Counted from the stretch's first letter, positions 50,712 to 60,214 are shown. The stretch: 64,000 bases of DNA from UBA6168 sp041741095 (GCA_041741095.1 JBGSKQ010000031.1:18697-82696), one strand, 5' to 3'. Translations and numbers: made by a program. The notes: a model not told the origin generated them from the sequence alone.

Positions 50712-51209
50712 TTACTTTACTATGGCATATATCAACTCGTCCAGGATTTGGCCATTTTTGAAAATGGACTTTTTCAAGGTGGCCTCATGTGCGAAGCCAG
50801 CATTTTCAAGCACTTTTTGCGAGCCGATATTGCTGCTGAATGGGCGGGCAAAGAGGCGCACAATATCAAATGTATCAAAAGCATACCCGATCATTTCTTT
50901 CACTGCCTGAGTCATGATGCCTTTACCCCAAAAGGGTTCGGCCAGCCAATAGCCCATTTCGGCGCATTTGATGTGGATATCCTCCTGCGGGTGTATGCCG
51001 ATGCCCCCGGCTGCTTCTCCATTGATAGTGATGGCAAAAATGCGGGTCGGCACATGCGAAGTAGCCATGCCGATAAATTTTCTGCCAGCGTCCTCGTTAT
51101 AAGGGTGCGGGAAATGGCCAGTCAGGTTTTTGGCGATTTCATAGTTGTTGGCGTATTTGACCAAAGAAGAAAGGTCGTCAAGCGACCAAGGCCGTAAAAG
51201 GTACTGCAT
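50712..51209 (-). CDS. GNAT-family acetyltransferase, RimJ/RimL type
   Basis: A 165-residue protein. The acetyl-CoA motif lies in YWLAEPFWGKGIMTQAVKEMIGYAFD, followed by RLFARPFSSNIGSQKVLENAGFAHEATL, the standard RimJ/RimL end. It acetylates an amine substrate, perhaps a ribosomal protein N-terminus, in the cytosol. A low-complexity GAATGAGAGAATGAGAGCG stretch separates it from the EAD11 gene. Confidence 0.88.
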   Translation of the reverse strand: MQYLLRPWSLDDLSSLVKYANNYEIAKNLTGHFPHPYNEDAGRKFIGMATSHVPTRIFAITINGEAAGGIGIHPQEDIHIKCAEMGYWLAEPFWGKGIMTQAVKEMIGYAFDTFDIVRLFARPFSSNIGSQKVLENAGFAHEATLKKSIFKNGQILDELIYAIVK

Positions 51210-51280
51210 GGTATTCGATTTTTATAGGTAGCCGCATTTGAATTTGTTGATCGGGTTTGTGTCAATTTGCAGTATTTCTT

Positions 51281-51343
51281 GAGGCCGGGTTATAAAACCC
51301 GGCTGTTTCTGTGCCAAATCGCCGGGTTTTATAACCCGGCCTC
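51281..51343. repeat. Nested palindrome (type C)
   Basis: GAGGCCGGGTTATAAAACC... (51281-51303) and its exact inverse (51321-51343) form a perfect 23-bp stem with a 17-base loop; each arm is itself nearly palindromic. The layout matches 40916-40973. It lies just upstream of the GNAT gene. Confidence 0.75.
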
Positions 51344-51444
51344 CCGAAAGTTTCGGCATTTTGCACAACCCAAATATTAATTTCAAGGATGAGCATCTAA
51401 AATCATAAAAGACGATGGTAGGCAAGTGTTTTGGAACCCTTGTT

Positions 51445-52425
51445 TCATCCCAACAACACCAACAAAACCACTCCCAGCCCATACCCTACCAAAAAAAAGA
51501 CGGCCATAATTCGTTCCCTTTTTTTCAATCTTGTATAGTCCATTTGTTTTTTGCCTATTGATCGGAGCTTATTGCCCGTGATGATAAGTTCGAGCATGAT
51601 GGCCGCTATCAAGCCATAAGCCAGCAAGTATATTTTGTCCATCAATACCATATAGCCCACATCTGGCAGGGCGTCGGCATAGCTCTGTTGCAGGAACACA
51701 GCAGTTAGCAAGCTGCCAACGGGCAGGCTGATGCGGGCATCAACGTAGCCTGGGAAAAACAGCAGCGCCCCCATTCCTGCCATGATGACAATGGTGAGCG
51801 GCAAGAGCAGTTTCAACAAAAAATAACTGACAGGGCGGCGCAGCTTGAAGGAAAAGACAAAATCCGCAAAAACGCTGGCGGGATTGTCTGGATTGCCGAA
51901 GTCCGTTTGGTAGGCATGCTCGTTCATGGAAGTCTCGGCACCAACGATGTCCCATCCGGCGAGCGTGAGTTCTTTTCTGAAAAAAATGGGCGGTGAAGTG
52001 GTATCGCTGACGTATTGCAACTGGTTGTAAGGAAAATCAGGGTTTTCAATGTGGATTTCAAGGCTGTGGCGATCGAGCGGGAATCGGTCGAGGAGGAAGG
52101 GATGGAAAAAACGGCCCTCCACCCGAAAACCTTGGTAATTGAACCCGTCGCTGAGCAGGATGGTACTGTCCTCGAAGGGCGTCATGGTCATGCCCCACTT
52201 TTCCACGGCGTTCACGAATTCGATTTCCGTTGGGTCAATATCACCCTTCCATTTAAACCAAATATAAAAATCGGCGTAAAAGCTGTGCTCGTCCAGGTTG
52301 AGGTCGTAGAGGTTCATCAGATAAACCCCTGTAAAAACCCGTTGAGGGCTGCCCCCGTCCTGTGCCCTGGTAGGTTTTGTACAAAAGAAAAGCAGCAATA
52401 AGAAACCGACCTTGATAAAGTTCAT
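51445..52425 (-). CDS. Pentameric ligand-gated ion channel (Cys-loop receptor homologue)
   Basis: A 326-residue protein. A signal peptide (residues 1-21) is followed by a beta-sandwich ligand-binding domain (about 25-195, with FPLDRHSLEIHIENPDFP in place of the vertebrate Cys loop). Four membrane helices follow: M1 at about 200-222, the pore-lining M2 near DARISLPVGSLLTAVFLQQSYADALP (about 228-255), M3 at about 262-285 and M4 at the C-terminus. It belongs with GLIC/ELIC-type prokaryotic channels. Ligand and ion selectivity cannot be read from the sequence. The C-terminus ends ...VLLVLLG with no cytosolic domain, as in bacterial members. Confidence 0.85.
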   Translation of the reverse strand: MNFIKVGFLLLLFFCTKPTRAQDGGSPQRVFTGVYLMNLYDLNLDEHSFYADFYIWFKWKGDIDPTEIEFVNAVEKWGMTMTPFEDSTILLSDGFNYQGFRVEGRFFHPFLLDRFPLDRHSLEIHIENPDFPYNQLQYVSDTTSPPIFFRKELTLAGWDIVGAETSMNEHAYQTDFGNPDNPASVFADFVFSFKLRRPVSYFLLKLLLPLTIVIMAGMGALLFFPGYVDARISLPVGSLLTAVFLQQSYADALPDVGYMVLMDKIYLLAYGLIAAIMLELIITGNKLRSIGKKQMDYTRLKKRERIMAVFFLVGYGLGVVLLVLLG

Positions 52426-52516
52426 ATTGAAATGTGGAGTTATGGTTTGAGGCCACGAATTACACCAATTTTGGCAAATAATTTTGACCTGTTTATGCAG
52501 CCATGCTTTTACAGGC

Positions 52517-52524
52517 TAATTTTG
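52517..52524 (+). promoter_or_regulatory. Candidate -7 promoter box (TAATTTTG), twin of the one at 4318
   Basis: TAATTTTGCCGCTC here is identical over 14 bp to 4318-4331, and both are followed by TTTTAAAAA(A)TAC and an ATG at 28-30 bp. Confidence 0.5.
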
Positions 52525-52551
52525 CCGCTCAAATTTTAAAAAATACCATTT

Positions 52552-53091
52552 ATGAGCATTAAACATCCATTTTTGATAATTGCACTGGCAGGCTTCCTTA
52601 TCACGGCCTGCGGAAGCGACCCTTCTACCAACGGAGAAGCAACAAAACAGGAAAACCAGGAAGCCAGCACCGACGACAGCAAAACAGGCGAGGCAGCCGC
52701 AAATAGCGACGCTGGCCAGGAAATGACCGAAGGCGAGACAGCAGGCATCACGCCGGAGGCATTTAATAACAGCTTAAAAAAATTGGCGCTGGGCAAATGG
52801 AAAAACGAAGCATCCCCTACCCAAACTATTGAGTTTACGGAGACCAAATACAGGCGTTTTAACAACAACCAATTGGAAGCCGAAGCTGATTACGTAATCG
52901 ACAACAGTTGCGCTGCATCCAATTGCACGATTCAAGGCCAAAAACTCTATGGCTGGTGTTTTATGTTGAAAGAAAACGGAGCTAACAATTGCTATGTAGT
53001 CACTGCTATCAACGCCGTAAATATGGCGGTGACCATGCCTTCGCAAGCTGGCTCCGCAATTAATTACATCAGGATCACTGCTGAGAAGTAA
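52552..53091 (+). CDS. Small lipoprotein of unknown function
   Basis: A 179-residue protein with a lipobox (FLITAC, Cys 20). A low-complexity Glu/Ser/Thr/Asp stretch (about 25-65) is followed by a compact domain (about 70-179) with strands and two Cys pairs (NSCAASNC, LYGWCFML, ANNCYVV). I do not recognise the family. The hydrophilic linker and lipid anchor suggest a periplasmic or surface protein. Its promoter-like box is described separately. Confidence 0.6.
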   Translation: MSIKHPFLIIALAGFLITACGSDPSTNGEATKQENQEASTDDSKTGEAAANSDAGQEMTEGETAGITPEAFNNSLKKLALGKWKNEASPTQTIEFTETKYRRFNNNQLEAEADYVIDNSCAASNCTIQGQKLYGWCFMLKENGANNCYVVTAINAVNMAVTMPSQAGSAINYIRITAEK

Positions 53092-53180
53092 GCAACATTT
53101 GGCGATTGGTTTTTTGTCAATAATGGACGGCTAATGGCCTACCGATAACAGCTTTGAATTATGTACTTTTAATACCCAAA

Positions 53181-53216
53181 CGGTCGCCCGTTCTCTCTGG
53201 AGCAAACGGGCGACCG
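53181..53216. terminator. Hairpin between convergent genes
   Basis: A perfect 12-bp stem CGGTCGCCCGTT/AACGGGCGACCG (53181-53192 with 53205-53216) lies between the lipoprotein and the giant adhesin genes. It lacks a T-run. It could stop either transcript or be one of the palindromic repeats. Confidence 0.5.
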
Positions 53217-53301
53217 CTAAAGGGATGCATTACCAAAATGCAAACAATGTGGAAATTATCCCACCAATTTCCCAATTTCTTAATTTCCCAATTCCAATCC
53301 A

Positions 53302-56300
53302 CTACCTCACCAGTGTCACATCCCCTTCCAGGACTTTCGTGGCACCGTTCAACAATTCGATTTCTGCAAACCAAGTGAAAACAGCCGGATTCATCAAACG
53401 CCCACGGTGGGTGCCGTCCCAGCCCATGGCAGGTTCGCCGGGCGCAGCGTTTTCATATTTATAAACCGATTCGCCCCAGCGGTCGAAGACCAGGAAGGAC
53501 TTGATATTTAGGACTTGCGGCCCCATGTAAATGGTGAAAACGTCGTTGATATTATCGCCGTTTGGCGAGAAGGCATTGGGGACGTAAACGGCTGTGCCTT
53601 CTTCCACATAAACCGTCAGATCATCGCTGACCTCACAGCCGCCCAAGTGCAGCGTCACTGTGAAAGTAGTCGTTTCCCAAGGTGTGGCAATGGGATTGAG
53701 GCAATCCACGCAGTCCAGCAGTTCTGGATAAGTCCAATGGATAGAATCCAAGTTGCTTTCCTGAACACTGGAAACAGTGACGAGCTGCAAAGGCTCTCCG
53801 GCGTAGATGAAGTTTTTGCCCACCAGGTTGGCGGTCAAATCTGCCGTGAGCACAGCACCTTCTTCCACCCTGAAATTTTGAGTGCCCTCGCATCCGGCGG
53901 CGTCCATCACGGTCAGTTCGTACTCGCCGGGCGAAAGGAACTGGAAGTTTTGCGCCTCGATAAAGGGTTGGCCATTCAAGGAGAAATAATAAGGCTCCAT
54001 GCCCCCGCCTACAGCGGTAATGCTCAGCTCAGCGTCGTTTTTGCCTTGGCAACTCACTGAATCCAGCTCAAATTCAAATGTAGGCTCGCCTTTTTCCGAA
54101 ACCACCGTCACATCGTCGGTTGAAAAACAGCCAATATCAGGATCAATGACCAGCAAGGTATAAACGCCTGGCTCTGTCACTTCTGGGTGCAGGATAAATG
54201 GGTCGGCAGGGAAAATGCCGCTGTCCCAACTCCAGGTATAAATGATGTTCGGCCCGACGGTATTGTTTTGCCCTCCTAAGCGGAAGGAAGCATCTGATTC
54301 CCAGCAAGTTATCACACCGTCATCGCCAGCATCAGCGGTGGGTGGCGGCGCTATCACGATGTCGGTTTGGGCAGAATAAGCGCAATTCGCCAGCGTGTAG
54401 GTAAAGGTGGCCGTATGCGTACCAAGGCCCGCTATGGCCGGATCAAAAACATTGTCCACCAGGCCGGGGCCGCTCCAGCCAAAGACTGCACCCGAAGCAC
54501 CACCGCTCACATTGGCCAACAAGGTGACGGGTGTTGCATTGGTAAAACACATGGGCGCCACCGGGATGATGTCAATGAAAACATTCGGGCAAGGCTGCGT
54601 TTGGCAGGTCTGCTGCGCCGACGAAATGAGGCAGGAAGTGTTGCCAACCGGCGTTACCTGTATGGCCACCTGCACTTCCGGATCCAGGTTTTCAAATACA
54701 AAAGACGTATCGGAAGTTGCCACGCCGCCCGTACCTTCCAACACCACTACATCATACGACGTAGCTCCTGGAATGGAAGGCCAGAAAAACAGCACTGATT
54801 CGGTCGTTGAATTGCAGAAAATAGTGGGCGTAGCCAGCACTTCGTCCACTTGTACGCTTTGGGTAAAAACTTGCGAGGTGCAGGCACCTTCGTTTACCGT
54901 GAGTGAAATGGTATGATTGCCACCTGTCGCCCAAGTTACTTGATGTGGGCCGGCTCCAATGCCCGGTGTGGCTGTGCCACTGCCAAAGTCCCAGGTGAAA
55001 TTGGCACCTGAATTAGCCGTGCCTGTAAAGGTAACCGTGGCGGCATCTTCTATGCAGATTTGGCCATCGGCTATAAAGTTGGCTGTGGGAGTTTGGTAAA
55101 TATTGACGGTAGTTGTCGCAGCATAAATACAGCCCTGCTCTACATAAGTGTAGGTAATAACATGCTGGCCAAGCCCCGCTGTATTTGGATTGAAAATGCC
55201 CGTCGTTGCGTTGCTGATGCCTTGGCCAGTCCATTGGCCGCTGCCGCCGCTTCCGCCTGTTACCGAAGCAATCAATTGGATGTCCGGCGTATTGGGTACT
55301 AAACAAATATCTGGCACTGGCTGGATGTCCACATCCACATTGGGGCAAGGCAAAGACATACAAGTGGCCTGCACAACGGCGGATGGGCAGACGCCGGAAC
55401 CTTCCACCGTTAATTCAATGGTAACGGATTCGCCAGCCCCCGCTGGGATATTGCTGACCGTGTAATCATTCGCACCTTGCACCCCTGGCAGGCCATCTAT
55501 CAAAGCCACATCGTAGCTGGTAGCGCCTGGCACGTTGGGCCATGAAAACACGATGGAATTGGTAGTCGTATTGCATGTGATGGCGGGTGCCTGCACGGGC
55601 GTTTCTACCAAAATAGAATGAGAAGACATGGAAGACACACAGCCATCGGCATTGGTTACTTCCAGCGTGACCGTATGCGTCCCTGCTGTTTGCCAAAGGA
55701 CAGAATAAGTGCCAGAGTTCCCGGCCTGCGTGGCCGTTCCGCCGCCAAAATCCCAGTCGAAACTGAGTCCAGGCGTCATGGGGCCATTGTAAGCGACCGT
55801 GACCGATTCGCCAGTGCAAGCCGAAGCTGGCATTGCAAAATCAGAAATTGGCGTTTCAAATACTTGTATATCAACGCTTTGTGAATAAATGCAAGAGCCT
55901 TCTTCGTACAGGAGCGTGATGGTGTTCACGCCCAAATTGGCTTGGTTAGGGTTAAACACCCCATTGCCGGAAACGCCTGGGCCTGACCATGTCAACAGCC
56001 CGCTGCCCGAATTATTGGTGATAGTGGCCGTCAAAGGCACGGTCGGCGAAGTGGCCGTCCGGCAAATATCGGCCACCGGATCAATGACGATGGAGACGAT
56101 GGGGCAATCCTGTGCCTGGCAGCTTTGGGTAGCAGTGGTGGTTCCGCAGATGGTGTTGCCAAATGCTTCTACCGTGATGCTTTCCGTATCGCCGGGAAAC
56201 AAACCTGTAATTTGATAAGAGGTATTTGTCACGATCAATTGCTGCCCTTGCACGGTGATGTTGTAACCTGTAGCGCCATTGACAGCACTCCAGCTAAAAG

Positions 56301-59154
56301 TGATGCTGGAAGTCGTTGTCGAACATGAAATGGCAGGTATCGCCAGCGGAGCTTCCACTAGCACATTGGCATTGATGGTTTGCGAAGAACAACCGTCGGC
56401 ACTGACGACTGTCAAAGTGATAGTCTTGGTGCCAGTTGTGGCCCAGCTTACCTGGTGCGGCCCTTGGCCCGTTCCTGGCATGGCCGTTCCACCGCCAAAA
56501 TTCCAATTATAAACTGCGCCCGGCCCAGCATTCCCAGTGAAAACAACTTGGCTCGTGCTGCTCAGGCAGATGGGTGAAATGGCGGTAAAACTGGCCGTTG
56601 GTGTTTGATAAACATTGATTTGAAGGGTGGCCGTCGTAAGGCAGTTGCCAATTTGGTATTGTGCCGTCACGACATTCGCACCGATAGCAGCCTGGCTTGG
56701 GTCAAATGTGCCAGTGGCAGCATTCGTGATGCCGTTGCCCGACCAAGTAAGTGTGCCGCCACTTGCACCCGTTACATTCGCCGTCAGGTTGAATGGAGCG
56801 GAAGCAGCCGTGCGGCAGATGTCTGCCACAGGGGCGATGGCGATATTGACTACAGGACAATTTTCTGCCGTGCAAGTCTGTTGTGCGGAGCTGTTGCCGC
56901 AGGCACCAGTTCCGTTTGCCACTACTTCTATGGAAACCTGGTCACCTGGGTTGAGGCCCGTCACGGTATAGGTATTGCCAGATTGGGTGCCTGTTTGACC
57001 AGCTAAAAGATTGACCGTGTAACTACTTGCACCAGGCACATTCCCCCAGGAAAACTGGATGCTGGAAGTAGTGGTGGCGCAAGCAATGACAGGTGTTTGG
57101 AGCGGATTATCAACTGTAATGTTTTGTGTAAAATCTGTGGAAGTGCAGCCATTGGCCGATACGGACAAAGTGACGGTGTATGCACCTGCCGCTGGCCAAG
57201 AAATTTCATAAGGGCCTGCACCTGAGCCACTTAGTACCGTTCCTCCATCGAAATCCCAATTGAAGGTAGCACCGGGCACTGCGCTGCCCGTATAGGTGAT
57301 GGTGGCGCTTTCTGTTTGGCAAATATTGGCGTCGGCAGTAAAATTGGCAGTCGGCAAATTCACCACCGTCAGCGTGACGCTGGTCTCGTCGGAGCAGGTG
57401 CCTGTTTTACCTAAAATATAATAAGTGGTAGTAGAAGTGGGCGAAACAGTCGTGCCGGACAATGCATTGCCCGGCGTGGCGGGTGTGCCGCTGTGATAAG
57501 TTATTGTAGGATTCGTATTGTTTGCATCGCTGATATTCAGCGTCGAAAGATCAAAGGAACTGCCGTTGCAAATCTGCGGTGCAGGGCCAGTGACGGACAA
57601 GTTAGGCGGTACGAGGTTGCTGGTAACTGTAACCGATGCTACCGATGTGCAGGCTGGCGTTATGCTATTGTCCGTAACGGTCAAATTATACGTCCCCGCC
57701 GTGCTGACGTTGATGATGGGGCTTGCACTGGTAAATCCTCCAGGGCCAGACCATGAAAAAGCAGCGCCCATTGGCGTGGACGATGAGGCGTTCAAAGTAA
57801 CGGTTGTATTGGTACAGGTGAGCGCTGGCGGGTTGGACGGATTGATAAATGCATTGACAAAAAGTTCCGTAAACGTCAAATGCACCACGCTGTCGCAGCC
57901 CTGCCAGGTCGTAAGCGGAATGTAATATGAACCGGGCGCACAATAAGGCTGGCCACCCACCGTAGTGCAGCCCCCTTCGCAGACCGTGACCGCCAATTCC
58001 ACCGTATCCGGTAAAATGAAACTGAGGTGTACCTGCACCACACTGTCGCAGCCCAACCACGATTGCAAGGTCAAGGTATCGGAAGCACATACCTGTTGGC
58101 CACCGACCATGATGCAATCGCCCTGGCATACAGTGCGGTTGAGCACCTTCGGTGGTATGGCTGGCAAAATGTTCACGGATTTGAAATTGCTGGAAATATC
58201 GCCGCAAAAAGAGGCTATTGTTGAAATCAAATCCTCGTGCAGGCTGTCAATGTTTAAACCAACAATATTGGCCAAATCAGCAGAATCAGCATAGAGGTAG
58301 GAAAAACCATACACCTGATAGGTACCAGTTGGCAGGTCGGTCAGGTCTGGCACGGAATCAATTTCCAAAATGGTGTCGTGCTGCACGATGAGGAAAGTGT
58401 AGCCGTAATCTGCCACGTCAGCCGTAGAGTCAATGGGCAGGTTCAGTACCAAGCTCGGATCACCTTTACAGGTGACAATGGCGGCAGGATTGACCGTGCC
58501 GCCGTCCGCCTCGCAGACGATACAGGCCACCGGTTCTGCAAACTCCAATGAAAAATTATTCAAAACTCCCGTGTCCATGTTGCAAACGTCGGTGACGGTC
58601 AGCGTCCAGGTGCCGTTGACAGGCTGGCCAGGTACGCTGAAGTCAAGGAGGTCGCAGTTGGGCGCACATGGGGTGTTATTGATGGGATCAGTCGCACCGC
58701 AGGCCACGGTCCAATTGGTACCTGTGAGGCAACAAAGGCCGCTGGTGCATGGGCCCGTATTACAAACATATCCTGAAGTTCCATCCGTCAACGGGTTTCC
58801 ATCGCCCAGCACGATACAAACCTCCAGATTGTCCTGTTGCTGGCCACAACCGCCATAGTTATTGTTTTCGTCGGCCATCAGCAGGTAGCTGACGCCGCTG
58901 GGCGAGGTGAGCGATACATTGAGATCGCCGATCCAGGTGTGGGTGATGGAAAAGCAAACGGAGGTAAGCGGATTGGTTCCGAGGTCGTTGGCACCGAGGG
59001 TTGTTACATCCAAAGTGCCGTTGAAAGAGCCGTTGTCAACAATGGGGACGGGACAGTTTCCGGTGGAGACGCAATCGCAAGTTTGGGAAAAAATGGGTGA
59101 GGAAGAACATAGGAGCAGCATTAGCAGCCCCAGCAAGTGAGTTTTACCAGTCAT
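53302..59154 (-). CDS. Giant surface protein: P-domain, Ig/PKD/FN3-like repeats, gliding-associated type B sorting domain
   Basis: A 1950-residue protein from ATG at 59154, chosen for the signal peptide MTGKTHLLGLLMLLLCSSSPIFSQ; an ATG at 59220 adds 22 residues without one. A proprotein-convertase P-domain-like region lies at about 30-210 (FSITHTWIGDLNVSLTSPSG, NGTWTLTVTDVCNMDTG). Two short Cys-rich repeats follow (CQGDC..., CEGGC... with a WLGCDSVV element), then an Ig/PKD region and four composite repeats. Near the end are a SprB-like repeat and a C-terminal domain with VYVPNAFSPNGDNINDVF and LVFDRWGESVYKY, the gliding-motility-associated (CHU_C) type B T9SS signal. The protein should be exported and attached at the cell surface. 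The function, perhaps adhesion or gliding, is inference. Confidence 0.88.
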   Translation of the reverse strand: MTGKTHLLGLLMLLLCSSSPIFSQTCDCVSTGNCPVPIVDNGSFNGTLDVTTLGANDLGTNPLTSVCFSITHTWIGDLNVSLTSPSGVSYLLMADENNNYGGCGQQQDNLEVCIVLGDGNPLTDGTSGYVCNTGPCTSGLCCLTGTNWTVACGATDPINNTPCAPNCDLLDFSVPGQPVNGTWTLTVTDVCNMDTGVLNNFSLEFAEPVACIVCEADGGTVNPAAIVTCKGDPSLVLNLPIDSTADVADYGYTFLIVQHDTILEIDSVPDLTDLPTGTYQVYGFSYLYADSADLANIVGLNIDSLHEDLISTIASFCGDISSNFKSVNILPAIPPKVLNRTVCQGDCIMVGGQQVCASDTLTLQSWLGCDSVVQVHLSFILPDTVELAVTVCEGGCTTVGGQPYCAPGSYYIPLTTWQGCDSVVHLTFTELFVNAFINPSNPPALTCTNTTVTLNASSSTPMGAAFSWSGPGGFTSASPIINVSTAGTYNLTVTDNSITPACTSVASVTVTSNLVPPNLSVTGPAPQICNGSSFDLSTLNISDANNTNPTITYHSGTPATPGNALSGTTVSPTSTTTYYILGKTGTCSDETSVTLTVVNLPTANFTADANICQTESATITYTGSAVPGATFNWDFDGGTVLSGSGAGPYEISWPAAGAYTVTLSVSANGCTSTDFTQNITVDNPLQTPVIACATTTSSIQFSWGNVPGASSYTVNLLAGQTGTQSGNTYTVTGLNPGDQVSIEVVANGTGACGNSSAQQTCTAENCPVVNIAIAPVADICRTAASAPFNLTANVTGASGGTLTWSGNGITNAATGTFDPSQAAIGANVVTAQYQIGNCLTTATLQINVYQTPTASFTAISPICLSSTSQVVFTGNAGPGAVYNWNFGGGTAMPGTGQGPHQVSWATTGTKTITLTVVSADGCSSQTINANVLVEAPLAIPAISCSTTTSSITFSWSAVNGATGYNITVQGQQLIVTNTSYQITGLFPGDTESITVEAFGNTICGTTTATQSCQAQDCPIVSIVIDPVADICRTATSPTVPLTATITNNSGSGLLTWSGPGVSGNGVFNPNQANLGVNTITLLYEEGSCIYSQSVDIQVFETPISDFAMPASACTGESVTVAYNGPMTPGLSFDWDFGGGTATQAGNSGTYSVLWQTAGTHTVTLEVTNADGCVSSMSSHSILVETPVQAPAITCNTTTNSIVFSWPNVPGATSYDVALIDGLPGVQGANDYTVSNIPAGAGESVTIELTVEGSGVCPSAVVQATCMSLPCPNVDVDIQPVPDICLVPNTPDIQLIASVTGGSGGSGQWTGQGISNATTGIFNPNTAGLGQHVITYTYVEQGCIYAATTTVNIYQTPTANFIADGQICIEDAATVTFTGTANSGANFTWDFGSGTATPGIGAGPHQVTWATGGNHTISLTVNEGACTSQVFTQSVQVDEVLATPTIFCNSTTESVLFFWPSIPGATSYDVVVLEGTGGVATSDTSFVFENLDPEVQVAIQVTPVGNTSCLISSAQQTCQTQPCPNVFIDIIPVAPMCFTNATPVTLLANVSGGASGAVFGWSGPGLVDNVFDPAIAGLGTHTATFTYTLANCAYSAQTDIVIAPPPTADAGDDGVITCWESDASFRLGGQNNTVGPNIIYTWSWDSGIFPADPFILHPEVTEPGVYTLLVIDPDIGCFSTDDVTVVSEKGEPTFEFELDSVSCQGKNDAELSITAVGGGMEPYYFSLNGQPFIEAQNFQFLSPGEYELTVMDAAGCEGTQNFRVEEGAVLTADLTANLVGKNFIYAGEPLQLVTVSSVQESNLDSIHWTYPELLDCVDCLNPIATPWETTTFTVTLHLGGCEVSDDLTVYVEEGTAVYVPNAFSPNGDNINDVFTIYMGPQVLNIKSFLVFDRWGESVYKYENAAPGEPAMGWDGTHRGRLMNPAVFTWFAEIELLNGATKVLEGDVTLVR
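54330..57350 (-). repeat. Four composite coding repeats of about 250 residues each
   Basis: Boundaries fall near 57342, 56586, 55839 and 55074 (steps of 756, 747 and 765 bp). Each unit holds a PKD domain (TPTANFTADANIC..., NWDFDGGT), an FN3-like domain (W-x-x-VPGATSYDV-type) and an Ig-like domain (CPxVxIxIxPVxDIC..., LTWSGxG). The units are diverged at DNA level but keep the order, so the block grew by duplication of a three-domain unit. Confidence 0.75.
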
Positions 59155-59746
59155 AGTTTTTGATTTATGTGACCTTGTTCGTACACAGTGTGCCATGGTT
59201 GTTATAGTGTTGATTGACAATCAGTTGCAAGCACTTTTCAAGCAGCAAATGCTTGCTTTCGCCAATTGCCAATGCACAATTTTTTTTTCTGGACCCTGGG
59301 CTTATGCGATAACCTGCCCGATGCACAGGGGAAGCCCTGGCATGGGAGGTTCATAATTTTCTTTTGCTCACAATGGCGGTAATGGATAGCGGAAATTGCC
59401 GACGCCAAATGACGGACGCCAGTTTTAATGAGGGGGGATAAAAGGGAGAATATCCAAAAATGCCTTAATGAGAATAATTTTCAACGACAGATATGCAGCG
59501 GAAAAAATTACCCTGGACTGATAGGATGCCAGGTGCTTGGGGAGGTTAAGCGCTGTTTCTCCCAAAAAACAATGCCAAAAGGGAAAACCGCAAAATTTGG
59601 ATTAGTGAAAATTTAATATTTTATGGCAATTGGCCTTGTTAGGAATTTTAAAATGATCAAAATCACCAAGTAGTGCATTGTTAAATAACGGGGGGCGGAT
59701 TACAAAATGGGGCTTTAGTAACGATTAAAGAACAACTTCGCAATGT
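59155..59746. other. Intergenic upstream region of the giant adhesin, no gene seen
   Basis: This 590-bp stretch should carry the adhesin promoter. Open frames of about 60 codons (59428-59616) show no family features. No tRNA or strong hairpin was seen. It leads into the palindromic element. Confidence 0.4.
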
Positions 59747-60214
59747 AACGTCGGGGAGGTTTTGAACCCTGTTGATTGCCCACATAATAATTCATTGAAA
59801 ATCAGGGGCGTAGCCCCGGCCCCGTTTGTAGCAGTCAGTTGAAAAAGGACTCCAAAAGGGCGTAGCCCCAGCACGAAAAGCTATGAAAATCACCCGTGTC
59901 GGGGCTACGCCTCTTAAAATTGAGGGTGGTTGCCGAATCCTACAAACGGAGCCGGGGCTACACCCCTGATGCTGTGGGTAATGAATAAGGTTTTGAACCC
60001 TGTCCATTACCCACAGAATACTAAATTGATTTTCAACGCTTTAGAAGCTCCAGCGGAGCGATAATGTTTGTAGGGATAAAATTCATACCCGTTTTAAGCC
60101 CCAGCGGGGCGGCAACCAATCATCGCCCGCCTTAGGCGGGCTGAAATGTATTGTTTTATTGCATTCTACAAACATTATCGCCGCTCTGCGGCTTAAAAAT
60201 CTCCGAACTCAAGT
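59747..60214 (+). mobile_element. Palindromic non-coding element, copy 2 (two tandem units)
   Basis: Unit one (59747 to about 59987) starts AACGTCGGGGAGGTTTTGAACC. It carries a 28-bp inverted pair: arms start AGGGGCGTAGCCCCGG near 59806 and end at CTACAAACGGAGCCGGGGCT near 59942. Unit two (about 59985-60214) matches copy 1: GGTTTTGAACCCTGTCCATTACCCACAGAATA-like flank, a GATAATGTTTGTAG arm near 60060, a CTACAAACATTATCGCC arm near 60167 and the end CTCCGAACTCAAGT. It abuts the DUF4258 3' fragment. It is non-coding. Confidence 0.6.
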
